Shown here piece by piece: positions 47,215 through 60,375 of a stretch of DNA of 64,000 bases. Position 1 is the stretch's first letter. Each line of letters starts with the position of its first letter. The stretch covers positions 6,619,471 through 6,683,470 of the forward strand of contig OZ036013.1 of the NCBI GenBank assembly GCA_964035015.1, read 5' to 3'. Under the pieces are notes generated by a model. That model ran no database searches. It was not told where the DNA came from and saw only the letters and a list, made by a program, of their open reading frames with translations. A program made the translations under genes and the position numbers. The stretch is from Corallium rubrum (Eukaryota; Cnidaria; Anthozoa; Scleralcyonacea; Coralliidae).

Positions 47215-47425
47215 TAAGGTATCACAACGGGACTTAAGGTCTCACAGTGTAACGTTTAAGGTCTCACAACGTAACGTAAGATCTCACAGCCTAACGTAAG
47301 GTCTCACAACGTAACGGAAGGTCTCACAACGTAACGCAAGATCTCATAGTGTAACGCAAGATCTCACAACGTAACGTAAGGTTTCACAACGTGTAAGGTC
47401 CTGCAATGTAACGTATATCGTCTTT
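47215..47425. repeat. 20-bp satellite, unit AAGGTCTCACAACGTAACGT
   Basis: About 10 degenerate units. Related to the satellite at 23210-23980 but in the opposite orientation. Confidence 0.9.
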
Positions 47426-47863
47426 AAGCGTTAGGCTACTGTAACAGTTTTCGCAGCGTAGTAGGTTTTACGTTTTACAACTATAAACTAATACGTTAAA
47501 GTAAAAGATAACGTCTTACGATGAATATCAAACAACACAGCTTTCTTTTTCAGATGTGTAGAAAATATAAAAGTTAGGTTCATATTTCTGTGCCACGACT
47601 GATCAGTTTTAACGCACGTGCGATTCGCACGAGCAAAATTATTTACGCGTGCGAATTACCGCACGTGCAGTTTTCCATACGAAAAGGCCTGCAGAAAAAC
47701 ATGCGCACCAAGAACAGGAATATCATGACACATTGTAGACTGTCATAAACTGTACCAATAAACCATGTAACCGGACCATTACGTCTAAGATACTCAAGAA
47801 CAACACTGACTATCCCATATACATGTACCTGACTATATACTGTAACTATTACTGTACTCTAAA

Positions 47864-48228
47864 GCCCCAAATCAAACGAGAATGCAAGTCATCGCAAGAT
47901 GGCAGTCAGGCTATCTCAGCAAGCCGCTCTGAATAATTTCCCGAAAATATCATGTACTGTGACAAAGTTAAAACTTGTTTAAAACACTCATGAAACCTTT
48001 ATTTTGTTAATTTGGGTGTTCGAACGACCGCCACAGAAATTCGTGACTGCCAACTTGCGATGACTTGCGTTCTCGTTTGATTAGGGTTAACTCTTCACTG
48101 GCATTTATTACCACCATCAGGGTTCGAAACAACGTTCAGAAAATATGCGTTCTCGTTTGATTAGGGCTTAACTCTTCACTGGCATTTATTACCACCATCA
48201 GGGTTCGAAATAACGTTCAGAAAATATG
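47864..48228. repeat. TIR element (47864-48086) followed by 80-bp tandem duplication
   Basis: CCCCAAATCAAACGAGAATG.. and inverse (..CGTTCTCGTTTGATTAGGG) bound 47864-48086. The right end plus flank (GTTCTCGTTTGATTAGGG..) is duplicated in tandem, 48069-48148 and 48149-48228. Confidence 0.7.
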
Positions 48229-48229
48229 C

Positions 48230-48375
48230 CTAATTTTGTAGGCTGTTTTTTGTAGGTCAAAATTTTTGCCGGCTGTTTCCCAAGCAGCAAAGTTACGTTC
48301 TGGACAAAGGCCCAAACAACCGCCGACAAGGTCCTAAAACTGCCGGCGATAGCCGAACCCTGCTATTTCGAACCC
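48230..48375. repeat. Dispersed fragment shared with 18375-18500
   Basis: Contains CCCAAGCAGCAAAGTTACGT, the inverse of sequence in the loop of the foldback at 18085. Confidence 0.6.
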
Positions 48376-48739
48376 TGACCATTACTGTATATATAGGACT
48401 GGTTGGCTAAGCTCTTGCAAATGTCCACAAAGCTTACTTTAACAATATTTTTATTATTCTACCATTTGCTTTCATTTTTTATCCTACAGGTATTCTTCTT
48501 TAAACTTAAAACAAGTTTACTAATTTTGAGGTGCTCAAGAATTTCTAATAAAATTGTGTTTATTTCTTATTCCTATTACCATAGAATCATGAAAGTAGTG
48601 CCGCCTCCCACCCCCTTACATTCGGTTTTATCCGCTGTTGTAGGCCGCTACTTTGAGAGAGCAGCTACTTTCAGGTGGCCCACTATTCTCAGGTGGTAAA
48701 ATACTTTAACATATTGTGGATAAGTAAATAAAGTAAATA

Positions 48740-49160
48740 CGAACTAAATTTGCTGTACATTGCAAGCCTGGAGTAAAACAGACATGCTCTATAAAAAGCA
48801 CCCCTCGGGGGCTCAAGGTGCTCGTTTTCACACGCCTACTATTTCTGAGCCTGACAGAAGTCATATAGCTATGGCGCCGCCACGTACCATTTTATTGCTT
48901 CACAGACAACAGAGAACGAGTTTGGGACTGCTTCTGTCAATACACGGAGAACACTAGTTGGAGCACATACGGAGAACACCTTGGAGAGAACTTACTAACA
49001 CTGAGAATACTTTGGAGAGAACATAATACGGAGAATACGTCGAAGCTACCATAATATCTCGTAGGAATTAAAGACTTTTCATCGATGGATGCTCGGTTTA
49101 TCCGAGATAAAGACCTGTCATTTACATTAAATAAAAACTGTGAACTATATATCCGAGTAT
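48740..49160 (+). mobile_element. Putative 5' LTR of BEL/Pao element
   Basis: Contains a TATAAAAA box (48790-48797), and AATAAA-type sequence just before AACTGTGAACTATATATCCG. The end of this block (TTGGTTGACACTGCGTTCCC) recurs at 53016-53085, as expected for the LTR 3' end or leader. The left border is not resolved. Confidence 0.45.
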
Positions 49161-49292
49161 TCCGTTGGTTGACACTGCGTTCCCTGCTGGCGACACGACA
49201 GTGAAAAGTCCTTATTTACTCGCGACGATTGCCCCGAGGGCGAGGAGTACGCTTGGATTAGTACCATACAAATACGCGCGTAGCATTTGGAT

Positions 49293-51262
49293 ATGTCTAA
49301 AAGAAGTACAATATCAGAAGTTCTTCGTTCGCTATCTGGAGAAGCTGAGACAAACGTCGAAGTGGAGGCGAAAGTGGCAACCAAACAGCATTTAGAAAGG
49401 AGACGAGTGTGTTACTGCGGGCCATCGACAGCGTTAATAGCGCCCTAGAAAGGGCAACACTCGGAGGAGCGTTAGCCTCATTAGAGGCGATTAAATCAGC
49501 ATACCAAAATATCGTGGACGATCTGGAGAACGTCTTCTTACAAGACAGATGGGACCTATCGACCGACATCGCACCAGGTATTCGGGAGACCGGTCGAAAG
49601 CTACTCGAACTTGCCTGTGACGCAATAGCTAAGGCTGTGGGAAAATTCAGCGATATTGTCCAGAAGGATGGCTCCCCACCCAGAGGTTATACACGTTCGG
49701 GACGCTCTACCAGAACCGGGTCGTCGCATACATCTTCAAGTTCAGCAAGAAGAACGAAAGCTTTCGCAGAAGCAGCTGCAACAAAACAGCAAGCGGAGTA
49801 CGATCTCTTGATCGCCGAGAAAGATATCGAGAGGAGACAATTCGAAGCTGAAGAAGAACGGAGTATAAAGCGACCATAGAGGCACAGCACGATCACGACA
49901 TTGCTGTACTCATAGCAAAGAAAGTAACAGCAATGGCTAACGCCAAGTTGACCGCGATAGAACAGTCTATCCTTCAGGAAGAAGACAAATTATCAATCCC
50001 TTCTGAGGCAGAAGGAAAAAGACACACAAACGGGAGCACGCACGTGTGGATAGAGAACCAACGACATAACGTCAACACGACAACAAATAGAGAGCCAGAG
50101 TTTCAACAAGAACTAGACGCAACCTCGAGCCAAGAGTGGGAAGACAAATTGGCCGACGCTGCACCGAAGCACAAAAGCTCCATTCCCGAGAGGACTGCAG
50201 AACGACACAAAGAACAGCCGTGGATGACGATGGTACAACAATAATGCATGATGGGAGCAATCGCACACACGAATCAACTACTGACAGCAAGTCTCGCCCG
50301 ACAAAGTTTACCGAAGCGCCATCCTGATACGTTCTCTGGAGATGTAACGATGTTTCACCCATGGAAGAATGCTTTTAAAGCGATGATCCGCGACGCTGAT
50401 ATTTCACCAGATCAGGAGATAAATTATCTGCACAAGTATACCAGAGGAGCATCGCAAGGTCTGGTTGACAACCTTCGGAAGCGCCAATATAATAATTAAT
50501 TTAAACTTCAGAAGGAAGTCTGGGTCGAACTGGAGAGACGTTTTGGCAATGCAGCCGCGATTACTATCGCTTTATTGGAGCGACTATGAGAAACAGCAAA
50601 ATTTGAGGAGAAGGAGAAGAGAAAATTACAAGAGTTTTCCGACCTGTGCGCCGACGTGGACTACCAGCTTGAACAATGTACTCCCCGGTTTGGAATGTTT
50701 AAACTATCCGAATGCCATACAGTCAATCACACGAAAATTGCCAGCATCTCTCCGATACGAGTGGGAAAATGAGGTCGTAAAGTTCGCCCTAGGAAATCAC
50801 GATGCCTATCCGAGTTTCGCAAGATTAAAGAACCATCCAAATGTTGCAACCAGAGAAGTTCCAAGAAATGAGAAAAAGAAACCCCGTTTGTGGAATCCAC
50901 TCGAAGAAAACACGGTTCTGAAAGGAAATGCTCAGATGCACAACGCTGAGATCGCAGAGAAATATTGTCCTTTTCATGACTGCAAGGGTCATATCCTATC
51001 GGAATGTAAAGCATTCGAGTTGAAAACGTTGCAAGAAAAGACGGAGTGGATAAGAAAGGCTGGACGTTGTTTTAGATGTCTGTCAGATAAACACATCGCC
51101 AAAGAGTGCAAAGCCGTCGTCAAATGTGTAAAATGCGGCAGCGATCGCCACCATGTACTAGAGCCCTCTGGAGAGAAAGAAGGAAAACAAGGCCGATGGC
51201 GAGGAGATTGGCTCTGCATGTACAAAACTATGCGATGGTACCAAGGGAGGATTGTCGTGTAG
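49293..51262 (+). pseudogene. BEL/Pao retrotransposon gag, frameshifted
   Basis: Starts with MSKRSTISEVLRSLSGEAET at 49293, shifts frame near 49405 into LERATLGGALASLEAIKSAY, shifts and stops several times more, and resumes with PKRHPDTFSGDVTMFHPWKN (50308) and ATREVPRNEKKKPRLWNP (50850). The C-terminal zinc knuckles CPFHDCKGHILSEC, CFRCLSDKHIAKEC and CVKCGSDRHHVL are the double Cys-His motifs of BEL/Pao gag. At least four frame changes or stops show it is dead. Confidence 0.8.
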
Positions 51263-51830
51263 TAAAATCGTCCTCATGGACATCTTTCTCCAGAAGAAAC
51301 TCAACGATGTTCAGAGAGTGTACGCGTTGATAGACGAGCAAAGCAATGCTTCGACGATCAGTCCAGCTTTGGTACATAAGTTGGGTATAGTAGGCAAAAA
51401 AGAGAGGTATTTTCTGTCCACCTGCAGTAGCTCCAAAGAGGTGAAGTTCGGACGTCGAGGACGGACGTCGAGGACGAAAGTCGTCGAAACTGCCCACCTT
51501 GATCGAGTGTGACCACATTCCTCAAGAGAAGAGAGAGAGATTCCTACACCGGAGATAGTGAAGCAGTTTCCTCATCCACAAGAAATCGTCAATGAAATCC
51601 CACCGTTCGATCCAAAGGCAGAGGTCGGTATTTTGATTGGTCGCGATGCTCCAGAGCTCATGAAAGTGAGAGAATTCAAGAATGGTCCCAAAGGCGCCAC
51701 ATGGGCACCAAAACTTAACAAAGTAAACCTATTTAAAAATAAACCTGCCATCCGACAGGACGGAGACTCCACCCCCTTTACCAACGTCGGTTTCGACGTG
51801 TTCGGTCCATGAACCATACATACTCGAAAG
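51263..51830 (+). pseudogene. BEL/Pao protease and truncated pol; RT deleted
   Basis: RVYALIDEQSNASTISPALV is a retropepsin-like active-site region with DEQ in place of DSG. Downstream PHPQEIVNEIPPFDPKAEVG and ILIGRDAPELMKVREF is the linker before reverse transcriptase. Then after PAIRQDGDSTPFTNVGFDVF the frame is already in the integrase C-terminal half and meets a stop after FGP where W is usual. Reverse transcriptase, RNase H and most of the integrase are missing, so a deletion of several kb occurred. Confidence 0.75.
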
Positions 51831-51857
51831 TTGAGAGGCGGAGCTGCGAGCTCTGTT

Positions 51858-52503
51858 ATTCCAAGTTTTAATACAATATCTGCAAGAAACTGCAAGAAAG
51901 CTTTTTTGTTGATTAATAAAAGTAGCGTGCTGTGTAGGCAGTGTAGAAACAACAATCGAAATATAGCAAGGTTAGATATACTGCCGAGACAGAGAACGTA
52001 GGAGTCTAACGTTTCGAGCGAAGGCCCTTCGTCAGAGAGAAACGTGACGAAAGGCCTTCGCTCGAAACGTTAGACTCCTACGTTCTCTGTTTCGGCAGTA
52101 TATCTAACCTTGCTATACATGTATTTCGTTTTTTGTTGATTACCTGACAAAGATCTACGACTTCAGCGAGTAAACCGTGCGGCTATTCCATCGTTCCGTC
52201 GCTTCTACACCTTTTTAAAAAAACAACTGCACTCGCTTGTAAATTGCTTCCGATCAGCAAGAAACCGAATTTCGAATGCTTTAGGTAAGTGTACATGTTC
52301 CTCTGTATCGATATTAATTTATGTATCACCCAGACTCAATTCACTCAAAGCTAAAATTATTTGATCTTGGACGTGCTTCGCGGCCTTCACTGAGCGACGG
52401 AATAGCCGCACGGTTTACTCGCTGAAGTCGTAGTTCTTTGTCAGGTAATCAACAAAAAAGCTTTCTTGCAGTTTCTTGCAGATATTGTATTAAAACTTGG
52501 AAT
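51858..52503. mobile_element. MITE with ~110-bp arms, left arm split by a Penelope-like insertion
   Basis: Left arm ATTCCAAGTTTTAATACAAT.. (51858-51915 and 52143-52205) matches the inverse right arm (about 52393-52503). The intact right arm shows the uninterrupted target TTTTTTGTTGATTA. Confidence 0.8.
51902..52142. mobile_element. Penelope-like inverted pair with 14-bp target duplication
   Basis: Insertion 51916-52128 flanked by TTTTTTGTTGATTA at 51902-51915 and 52129-52142; the other MITE arm gives the empty site. Inverted arms AAGGTTAGATATACTGCCGA.. meet near 52040. Each arm reads outward TGACGAA..GGCC..CTCGAAACGTTAGACTCC, with a hammerhead-like core (CTGACGA, A, GGGC-CTTC-GCTC, GAAAC) intact on the minus strand. 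On the plus strand the first core base is changed (GTGACGA). Confidence 0.65.
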
Positions 52504-52529
52504 ATCCTTCAAAGCGATTTGAAAATAAG

Positions 52530-53015
52530 ACGCCTGGTCAGGCGTTCACTCGGGCTACTGCAAACTCACAGCTGGAATTACATGGCATGCAGTGCTAAAA
52601 TCTATAAAAGTCTAAACGTCATTGGTCACAGAAAATTGCCTGTATTTAACGACTGAATGTATTTCCACACAGCGTTCATATGCTGAGTTCCTTCGGATGT
52701 CTTGTAAATATCAACACAGCATGATCATGTTTAGTCAGCAATTGTAAGTGACATTACTGAACAATAGCTATGTCTCAGTGCGAATACACTGAACATGTCC
52801 ATAAAAGAATACTTGACTTCAAACAGCTCGATCAGGCATCAGGATTCAGAAAAGCCGCGCAAGGCCAGATGGGATGACATAATGATTGCCATTTTGAAAC
52901 ATCGACAAAATAACGGAGCCGAAACCTAGACTCCGGTCTACCATAGGTAGCCCGAGTAAAAATAATAATGCAGCCAAAACCTAGACTCGTCTACCACAGG
53001 TAGCCCGAGTAAATA
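52530..53015. repeat. Dispersed repeat related to 10090-10955
   Basis: Shares TCAGGCGTTCACTCGGGCTA, ACACAGCGTTCATATG and the ending ACCTAGACTC..CCCGAGTAA, which is present twice (52924-52958, 52978-53012). Confidence 0.6.
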
Positions 53016-53100
53016 AAAACTGTGAACTATATCTCTGAGTATTCCATTGGTTGACACTGTGTTCCCTGCTGGCAACACAACAAAGTGTGAACTCTTTTGT
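53016..53100 (+). mobile_element. BEL/Pao LTR/leader fragment
   Basis: AATAAAAACTGTGAACTATA and TTGGTTGACACTGTGTTCCC match 49127-49200 with a few changes. It may be what is left of the 3' LTR region. Confidence 0.45.
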
Positions 53101-55510
53101 GAGAAATGAAAAATTAGTCTAGAATACAATGTGTATTAAATACACGTGTGTGATCAAAGGTGCACCATACGTATTCTGACACGTGGCCTCAATCGAGGAA
53201 TCACTGACAGGTCATTTTTTCACCTTCTCCCTCAAAACTACTGTATACAGTAGCCCAACCAATCTGAGCGTGTTGAAATCAGAGATAGCGCTGGATTTTG
53301 GCCCCCTGTAGGGTATGTTGGTGTGATAATTTCTTCGTTTTCACAGTAAAATTTCAACTATACTCGCTGTAGAATTAGATGAAAAAGTTCGCATTAGATT
53401 TCAAAAATTTCCGGGGGAGGACCCCCGGACCTCCCTACAAATAGATAGATAGAATAATTTTATTTAACCACGCTTACATCATCAGCAAAAGCTGGTTTCC
53501 ATGATGGGCGTGTATAAGAACATGAAAAAAATTAGATTATTTACAAATCAAGAGTTAACTGCCACTACTGCCCCCCCCCCCCCCCCCCACCCCCCACACA
53601 CACTTTTTGACACTTTGCTGGGGCATTGATTGTTGTTGTGGTTGTCGAGTGTTCTCGAAGAAGCATAACGAGGATATCTAGTATCCCAAATTGTTTAGAA
53701 TACTGAACGACTTTGCCCTTTTTTTGCGTTCAACCCCTGCCCTCGAAATTTTCTAGTTGCGCCCCTGTAGGAGAAGAAAGAGCATAAAAAAGATGACGAA
53801 GAGCAGGAAGACGAGATGATGTAAAAAGGGGGAAAGAGAGAAATGGGGAAGAGAAGAAAAATATCAATAGAAAGAGAATGGGAAACGCGAGAAAAAAGGG
53901 AGAGAAAAAAAAAGAAGAAAATAAAGAGCAGGAAAAGAAAGAGAAGAGAAAAGAGAAATAGTAGAAAAAAGTAAGGGGAAAAAACACAATGAGATACACA
54001 AGGAAACTAACCAACTGGATACGAAATGAAGCAAAATACGACACAAAATATGAAAAAAATACGCAGGCCTGCGCTATACGTCGCCCAAATTTAATTCTTT
54101 GAATTTTATTCGGCGAAACTGCGACGTTTTACATGATTGAATTGGACACGCGAATTAAATTCGTCTTGGCAATTAAATTTGTCTGAGTCAGACCATGGAT
54201 TGTAAAAGGACTGGATAGTCACATGGGGTGTTTTGAGCCTTTTGATTGGTTAAATCGCATTCGCTGAGTTTGCAAAATGCTTGAAACCTAGTTGAAAATT
54301 GTGATGTCACGAATGGCGTGAGTATGCTTGTTTTACTGAGATTTTTAAGTGAACTTTTCCTCATCTTCTCACATTCAGATGACTATGTTGAAGTTTCAAA
54401 TGATTTTATCGCTTTACAAACCTGCTTAAGCCACAATCGAGTGTTCGAGGTAAGCGTTGTTGATCTTTGTTTTGATGTTTTCTGTGTTGTTTCAGAGAAA
54501 CTGGCGTCCCAAAATAGTGCTTTGTTTTGCTTGGAATTTGGGATGCATGTTTTAACTAGTAAACCTTGATATTTTCTTTTTAAATGAGTAAGAATAGATG
54601 GGAATTTTATCGTATTGTGGCTTTGTCGTATTTACAGGCAGTTCGATTATCACTTTTAAGTTGTATTAATCTCTAAACTTTGAATATACAAGGGGGTTTT
54701 TAAGCTTGTCAATTGCAACCAGGTTGTTATGCTCACGCCATCATGTTTCCTATCCAGTCTTTTTACTACCCATGGTCAGACGGATAATGCGACGATAATA
54801 TACAATTATTGGATGAGGTTGAGCATGATATCAAGAATCATCAAGGCCGAGGGTTTGTGTTATCCACCGAAGCCGAAGGCTGAGGCGGATAACACAAACA
54901 GAGGCCTTGATAATTCTTGATATCATGCGATAACCGAATTCAATAATTGTTTTATTATACAATTATAAATGTAGAAGCCTTTAGAAAGTCTTTTACAAAG
55001 TTAGGTAAAAATAGTAAATATTCATACCGTCTTCAGTTCGAGGTTCGCTAACTTTTTCGCTGTCAAATACAATTTTCTCTTTCAAACACTGCTTTAAACT
55101 CTAACAGCTGTATGTGTAGCTCGCTTGTTTTTTCTTGGTGGTTTTAGCGTCAACAAAACGTGCCAAATCCGCCGGATTAATCCGCTCCTGATCTTCACTT
55201 CTAAGGACGGCCGCCATGTTTGTTTTGTTCAAACCGCTGGTCAGCGCGTCGCACCTACAGATAATTTTTGATATTTTGTAGGTGGCAAGATATCAAGAAT
55301 TATCTGTAGGTTGTTAGCCAACCACAATCGAGATTGTATCAGTATTGTATAATAATAAACAATTATTGAATGAGGTTGAGCATGATATCGAGAATTATCA
55401 AGGACGAGGTTTGTGTTATCCACCTCAGCCTTCGGCTTCGGTGGATAACACAAACTTCGTCCTTGATAATTCTCGATATCATGCGAAAACCGAATCCAGT
55501 AATTGTTTTA

Positions 55511-55729
55511 TTATATATTCAAAAACAAGAAGCAAATAACAACACCAGTGGAATAAATCGCTGCCAGCTCGATGGCGTTTGTCGGATATTCTTTTTGCTT
55601 TTCGTGTAGATACTCCTCGAAAATACATTTAAACAGTTTTGTTGCTCTCTTCGTGCTCTTACTATCTTTCTCTGAGAGCAACGTCGAAATTTCTTCTTCG
55701 TTTAACGATGGAAACCGGTTAAAAGCCAT
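55511..55729 (-). pseudogene. DUF3504/Crypton-like N-terminal fragment (right copy, frame open)
   Basis: The frame is intact here: MAFNRFPSLNEEEISTLLSE, KDSKSTKRATKLFKCIFEEY, LHEKQKEYPTNAIELAAIYS, then TGVV before a possible donor. It resembles the first exon of cnidarian DUF3504 proteins. It is still isolated inside a TIR element without downstream domains. Confidence 0.45.
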
Positions 55730-56221
55730 TTTGTTTACTCTTCAAAAATATTTAGTTTTGGCGGGACTTTTAAGCTGCCGACCGCGCTGGGGGACTGGGT
55801 TCGACAGCGTGCAATAATACCTTGTTGTGGATCGAAGTTCGATCCAAAACAAGGTATTATTGCACGCTGATCACGTCAGCAGCGGCTGAAATAACCCGTC
55901 AGCTTCCAGATACGGAGAATTAGCGGGGCGTTTTGGCCAATCACGAACGAGAATAAAGTTTGAATATATAATAATGCGTGTTCTGAGTTACACCACGAAT
56001 TATCGTCGCGTCGAATTAAATGTTTCTCTTCTATCTTTGACAATTCGGCGCCATGTTTTCAATGAATCGTTTCCAGGCTCAACGCGACCAAGTAAAACAA
56101 TTAAATTCCACTGAAATTCGACGTTTAACTCGACGTCGCAATTATGTCGCATTACCGACGAAGTTAATTCGAATTAAATTCGTCTATTGTGCGACGTTTA
56201 GCGCAGGCCATGCATAAGTAC

Positions 56222-56299
56222 CTTTCAAGTTATTTGGTTCCAGTTCCAATACTTTATTGGAGTCTTCGAGAGCTTCAGAATATCTTTCTAACTTGAGTT
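56222..56299 (-). CDS. SPAG1: SPAG1-like exon 8 (right copy)
   Basis: Same splice sites and sequence as 4233-4310, offset 51989. The coding frame is unchanged. Confidence 0.82.
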
Positions 56300-59200
56300 C
56301 TAGAATGATACATGGGGACTTCACATGTAAGATTCAGGGAACGGATTACGCTCCAGTAGAATGTTTATTTGTTAAATAGACTTCTAAAACTCATTAATAA
56401 TTCATGAGGAAAAATTCAAAAGAAATTAAGGTTTAATCAATGTCTGTTTACCCCGGTACAGAACTGATATCAGTGTCTGTAAATATGATACAGAACTGTT
56501 TAATAAAACATCAGTTCTGCATCACATTTACAGACACTGATATCAGTTCTGTAGCAAGAGTACAGACACTTCGCATTCAACTATCTTGAGTAAGGTACGC
56601 TGGTAGCGTCCTCATACGAGATGAAGATGCAAACAGTTATTGAACAACAACATTTGTTGAATAACAAATGACGATCAGAACGGCTATTTATGCCACGTCA
56701 CTAATACTAAATCAAAGCGCATGCTCACATCAGTAATTTAATAATCGTAACCTATTAAACCTTACCTCGAAGGTTTATCAGCTCTTAACATGATGTATTT
56801 TTAGCTAACTTAATAGACGTTTTAGAAGTTATTTACAGAATGAGTGTCCGTTCTGTATTGGGATACAGGCGCTCGGCTTCGCCTCGTGTCTGTATACCCC
56901 TATACAGAACGGCTACTCATGCTGTAAATAGTACTTAATAGTGCTGTATTTATACATTCAATATAATAATGTGTTACTCCGAGTGACGAACCATACCAGA
57001 CAAGTAGAGAAAACTCTACTTGGCCTGGACTGGAATTCGAACCCGCGACCTTCGGTTTACTAGTCCGATGCTCTATACCAACTGAGCTACAGGTCAAGTT
57101 GGGAGCTGAAGGTCGAATGATAGTACTTAGGCTATTTGATATTTCAAAACAGACTAGTTTCTTCAATATCTAGACAACAGTCTTCATACATGACGATTTC
57201 GAATGATTATTGTGGGACAACGAACTCGGGTGGAGAATAATAATAAAGTGTTACTCCGAGTGACGAACCATACCAGACATGTAGAGGAAACTCTACTTTA
57301 AACATTAGTACTTTCGAACTCTCCCAAACTCAATCGAGCTTTTGTATCAGGTTATATAAACACAAGGCATCCATTTTCTATTTCTTTTATGAAATAAGAC
57401 TAAGACCCCGTTTACATGATGCCGGTACAATTTGAAAACGGAACAAAATCATGCCGGCGTGTAAATACAGGCCAAAAAGTCTTGCGTTTACACGGTGCCG
57501 GCACAGAATAAGGATCAACCAGAAGTCCAACTCGCGGAAAAAAGTGTCCCATTATTTTTATACGCATGCGCCAGTCCGCCATTTTGAAAGTAAGTGCACC
57601 CGGGAAATTATCCCCCTCGTCCTTACGACCCTCGGGCTCCTGTAGTCAATTACTCTTGGCCTTCTTGTGACCTTGTAATTGACTTTATATTGTTATCTAT
57701 ATATATAAATAATATTTTGTTAAGTAAATAAGTAATTTACTTTAGAAAACGATTCTTTGGAAATAAAATTCTTTGACCACGAGGTTATTAAAACTTCAGT
57801 ACGCGGATACCACGGGTAAAAGTCCGTGGCAAAAAAGTCCTGTACTCACGAAGCGGGTTTTACATTTCTCGATTAATGCCGACACATTTGTTTACAGAAG
57901 AAGATGGCTAAAATTTACGGAACTACGCATTGTTGAAATACATCGGGTACGTATGTTGTTAGAAATTTTATAAGCTTTCATTCGGTATATAGTTCAAATC
58001 ATAGTGTTACCTGTAACTTTTTAAAATGTTCAAAATGTTCTGCCCATTGACCATAAACGTTTTAATATTTTTTCACATATTCAAAAGGTATGATCACTAA
58101 TTTGCACCAAAAACGTTTTCAACTTCAACTAGAAATCTGCAAACTTTTCTACTCCTTTCATATTTGAATTAGATTCTGTTCAAGAAATATCTTAGGTCCA
58201 AGCCAGAAGTCTTTCTGAGGTTATAGCAAACACCAAAACAACAAAAGGCAAAATAAACTTAAGAAATTCATCCATATCAGACGGTCCACGTCAAAATAAT
58301 GGGTTCTTTTCATATTTTAAAATACTTCCCAGCAAGAAAATTAAAAGTTCTCACATGAATAGCACTTGACAGTACCCTTTGTTTAATATCTTGTTCAGGG
58401 CTGTGCGTTTAGTATTTAAAAACAAAATCCAAAATTCTATAACACTTGTGAGGAGTCCATTTCCCATTATATAATTCTTACTTTACGAGCAATGGTGAGA
58501 ACATTTTGAACATTTTAAAAAGTTACAGGTAACACTAAAATTTGAACTATATACCGAATGAACGCTTATAAAATTTCTAACAACATACGTACCCGATGTA
58601 TTTCAACAATGCGTAGTTCCGAAAATTTTAGCCATCTTTTTCTATAAACAAATGTGTCGGCAAAATCGAGAAATGTAAAACCCGCTTCGTGAGTACAGGA
58701 CTTTTTTGCCACGGACTTTTACCCGTAGTATCCGCGTACTGAAGTTTTAATAACCTCGTGGTCAAAGAATTTCATCTCCAACGAAACGTTTTCTAAAGTA
58801 AATTACTTATTTACTTAACTAAATATTATTTATATAGAGAGAGAAGAATATAAATTTAATTAAAGGTCACACCAAGGCCAAGAGTAATTGAATACAGGAG
58901 CCCGAGGGTCGCAAGGACGAGAGGGCTAATTTCCCGGGTGCACTTACTTTCAAAATGGCGCCGGGATCGCGAGGCCGACATTTCCCGAGGACACTTACAT
59001 CAAAGGTGCCGACAGAGAGTTGGATGATCCTTATTCTGTGGTGCCGGTATAATATAATGACGGATTAGCATGTGATTAGCATTTCACATCTCATTATCGA
59101 TTTATTGTTATTTTGATTTGATTGGCTAATTTTCCCATCTCATTATCAATTTGTTATTGTCATTTTTATCTGATTGGCCTATTTTTGGTCACGTGATTAC

Positions 59201-59785
59201 CTTTCTTATATAAGCTCATTGTTTGTTTACACTCTTTACGTTTCTCTCTGACGAAGGGCCTTCGAAACGTTAGACTCCTACGTTCTCTGTTTCGGCAGTA
59301 TATCTAACCTTACTATATTTCGATTGTTATTTATATTATATATATATATATATAATATACATGAAAAAATTTCTCAATTCTGATTGGCTGAGAGGGGTGC
59401 AATTTTAGTGTAATTCAGTGCAGAAAAATGAAATACAGTGCAAATTTTGTAATTTTATAAATTTGCACAAAAATCAATTTTTTACTAGAAAAGAAGCTCT
59501 TCCTGTTAAGTTTCTTCTTTATGTATGTTATTTGAACAAAGCATTTTGATTAGAAAGATTCTCTTTATGATACATTTTTTCATGTATATTATTAATAAGT
59601 AATGGCATGGTTTTGAGTGCAATTTTGAAAAAAAAAAAACACGCACTCGTGAGTTTTTCAAAGACCTCAAATAGCACTCGTCCTTCGGACTCGTACAATT
59701 TTGATAGTCTTTGAAAAACTCACTCGTGCATGTTTTTTCCAAATTGCACTCGAAACCATGCTATTACTTATACATATACTCTTAC

Positions 59786-59944
59786 CTGCAGCTGCTCTGT
59801 TGTTGTAGCTCGCCGCCATTGGTTCGTAACATAAACTATTGCTATAATACACGATTGCTTCTCTATAATCCATCGCTTTGAATGCCTCGTTGCCTTTCTC
59901 TTTTTCTTTCATTGCACGCACCCGGCGTTCTTCAGGCTTCAGAT
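59786..59944 (-). CDS. SPAG1: SPAG1-like exon 7 (right copy)
   Basis: Identical reading frame to 7794-7952 (offset 51992), with the same acceptor and donor. Exon 6 of this copy would fall beyond 64000, so whether a whole second gene exists cannot be judged here. Confidence 0.85.
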
Positions 59945-60162
59945 CTTTCAAAAAGAAAAACGGAGAAGACGCCTCAGGCCACGATGTCCACACTAATCCG
60001 TTTTCAAACGAAAACTGGAACCTCGTATCGAAAACATATCAAACGTTTTCCGTCCACACAATCGTTTTTGAATCGTTTTTGCCATCCGCATTAAGCCGGT
60101 TTTTCACTAGGCGGAATTTTGCGCGCGGAGCGGAATTTTTCTTTGTCTTTTCTAATTAGTTA

Positions 60163-60262
<100 letters not shown>

Positions 60263-60375
60263 GAAAATTGATAACCTTTACGGCCCATGGCTTTTGACTC
60301 ACAATAATTGTGAGAAAGGTACAAGTACTGCTCAATAATTTTGCCAGTCTCGCTAACAATGTCCACACTTATATG

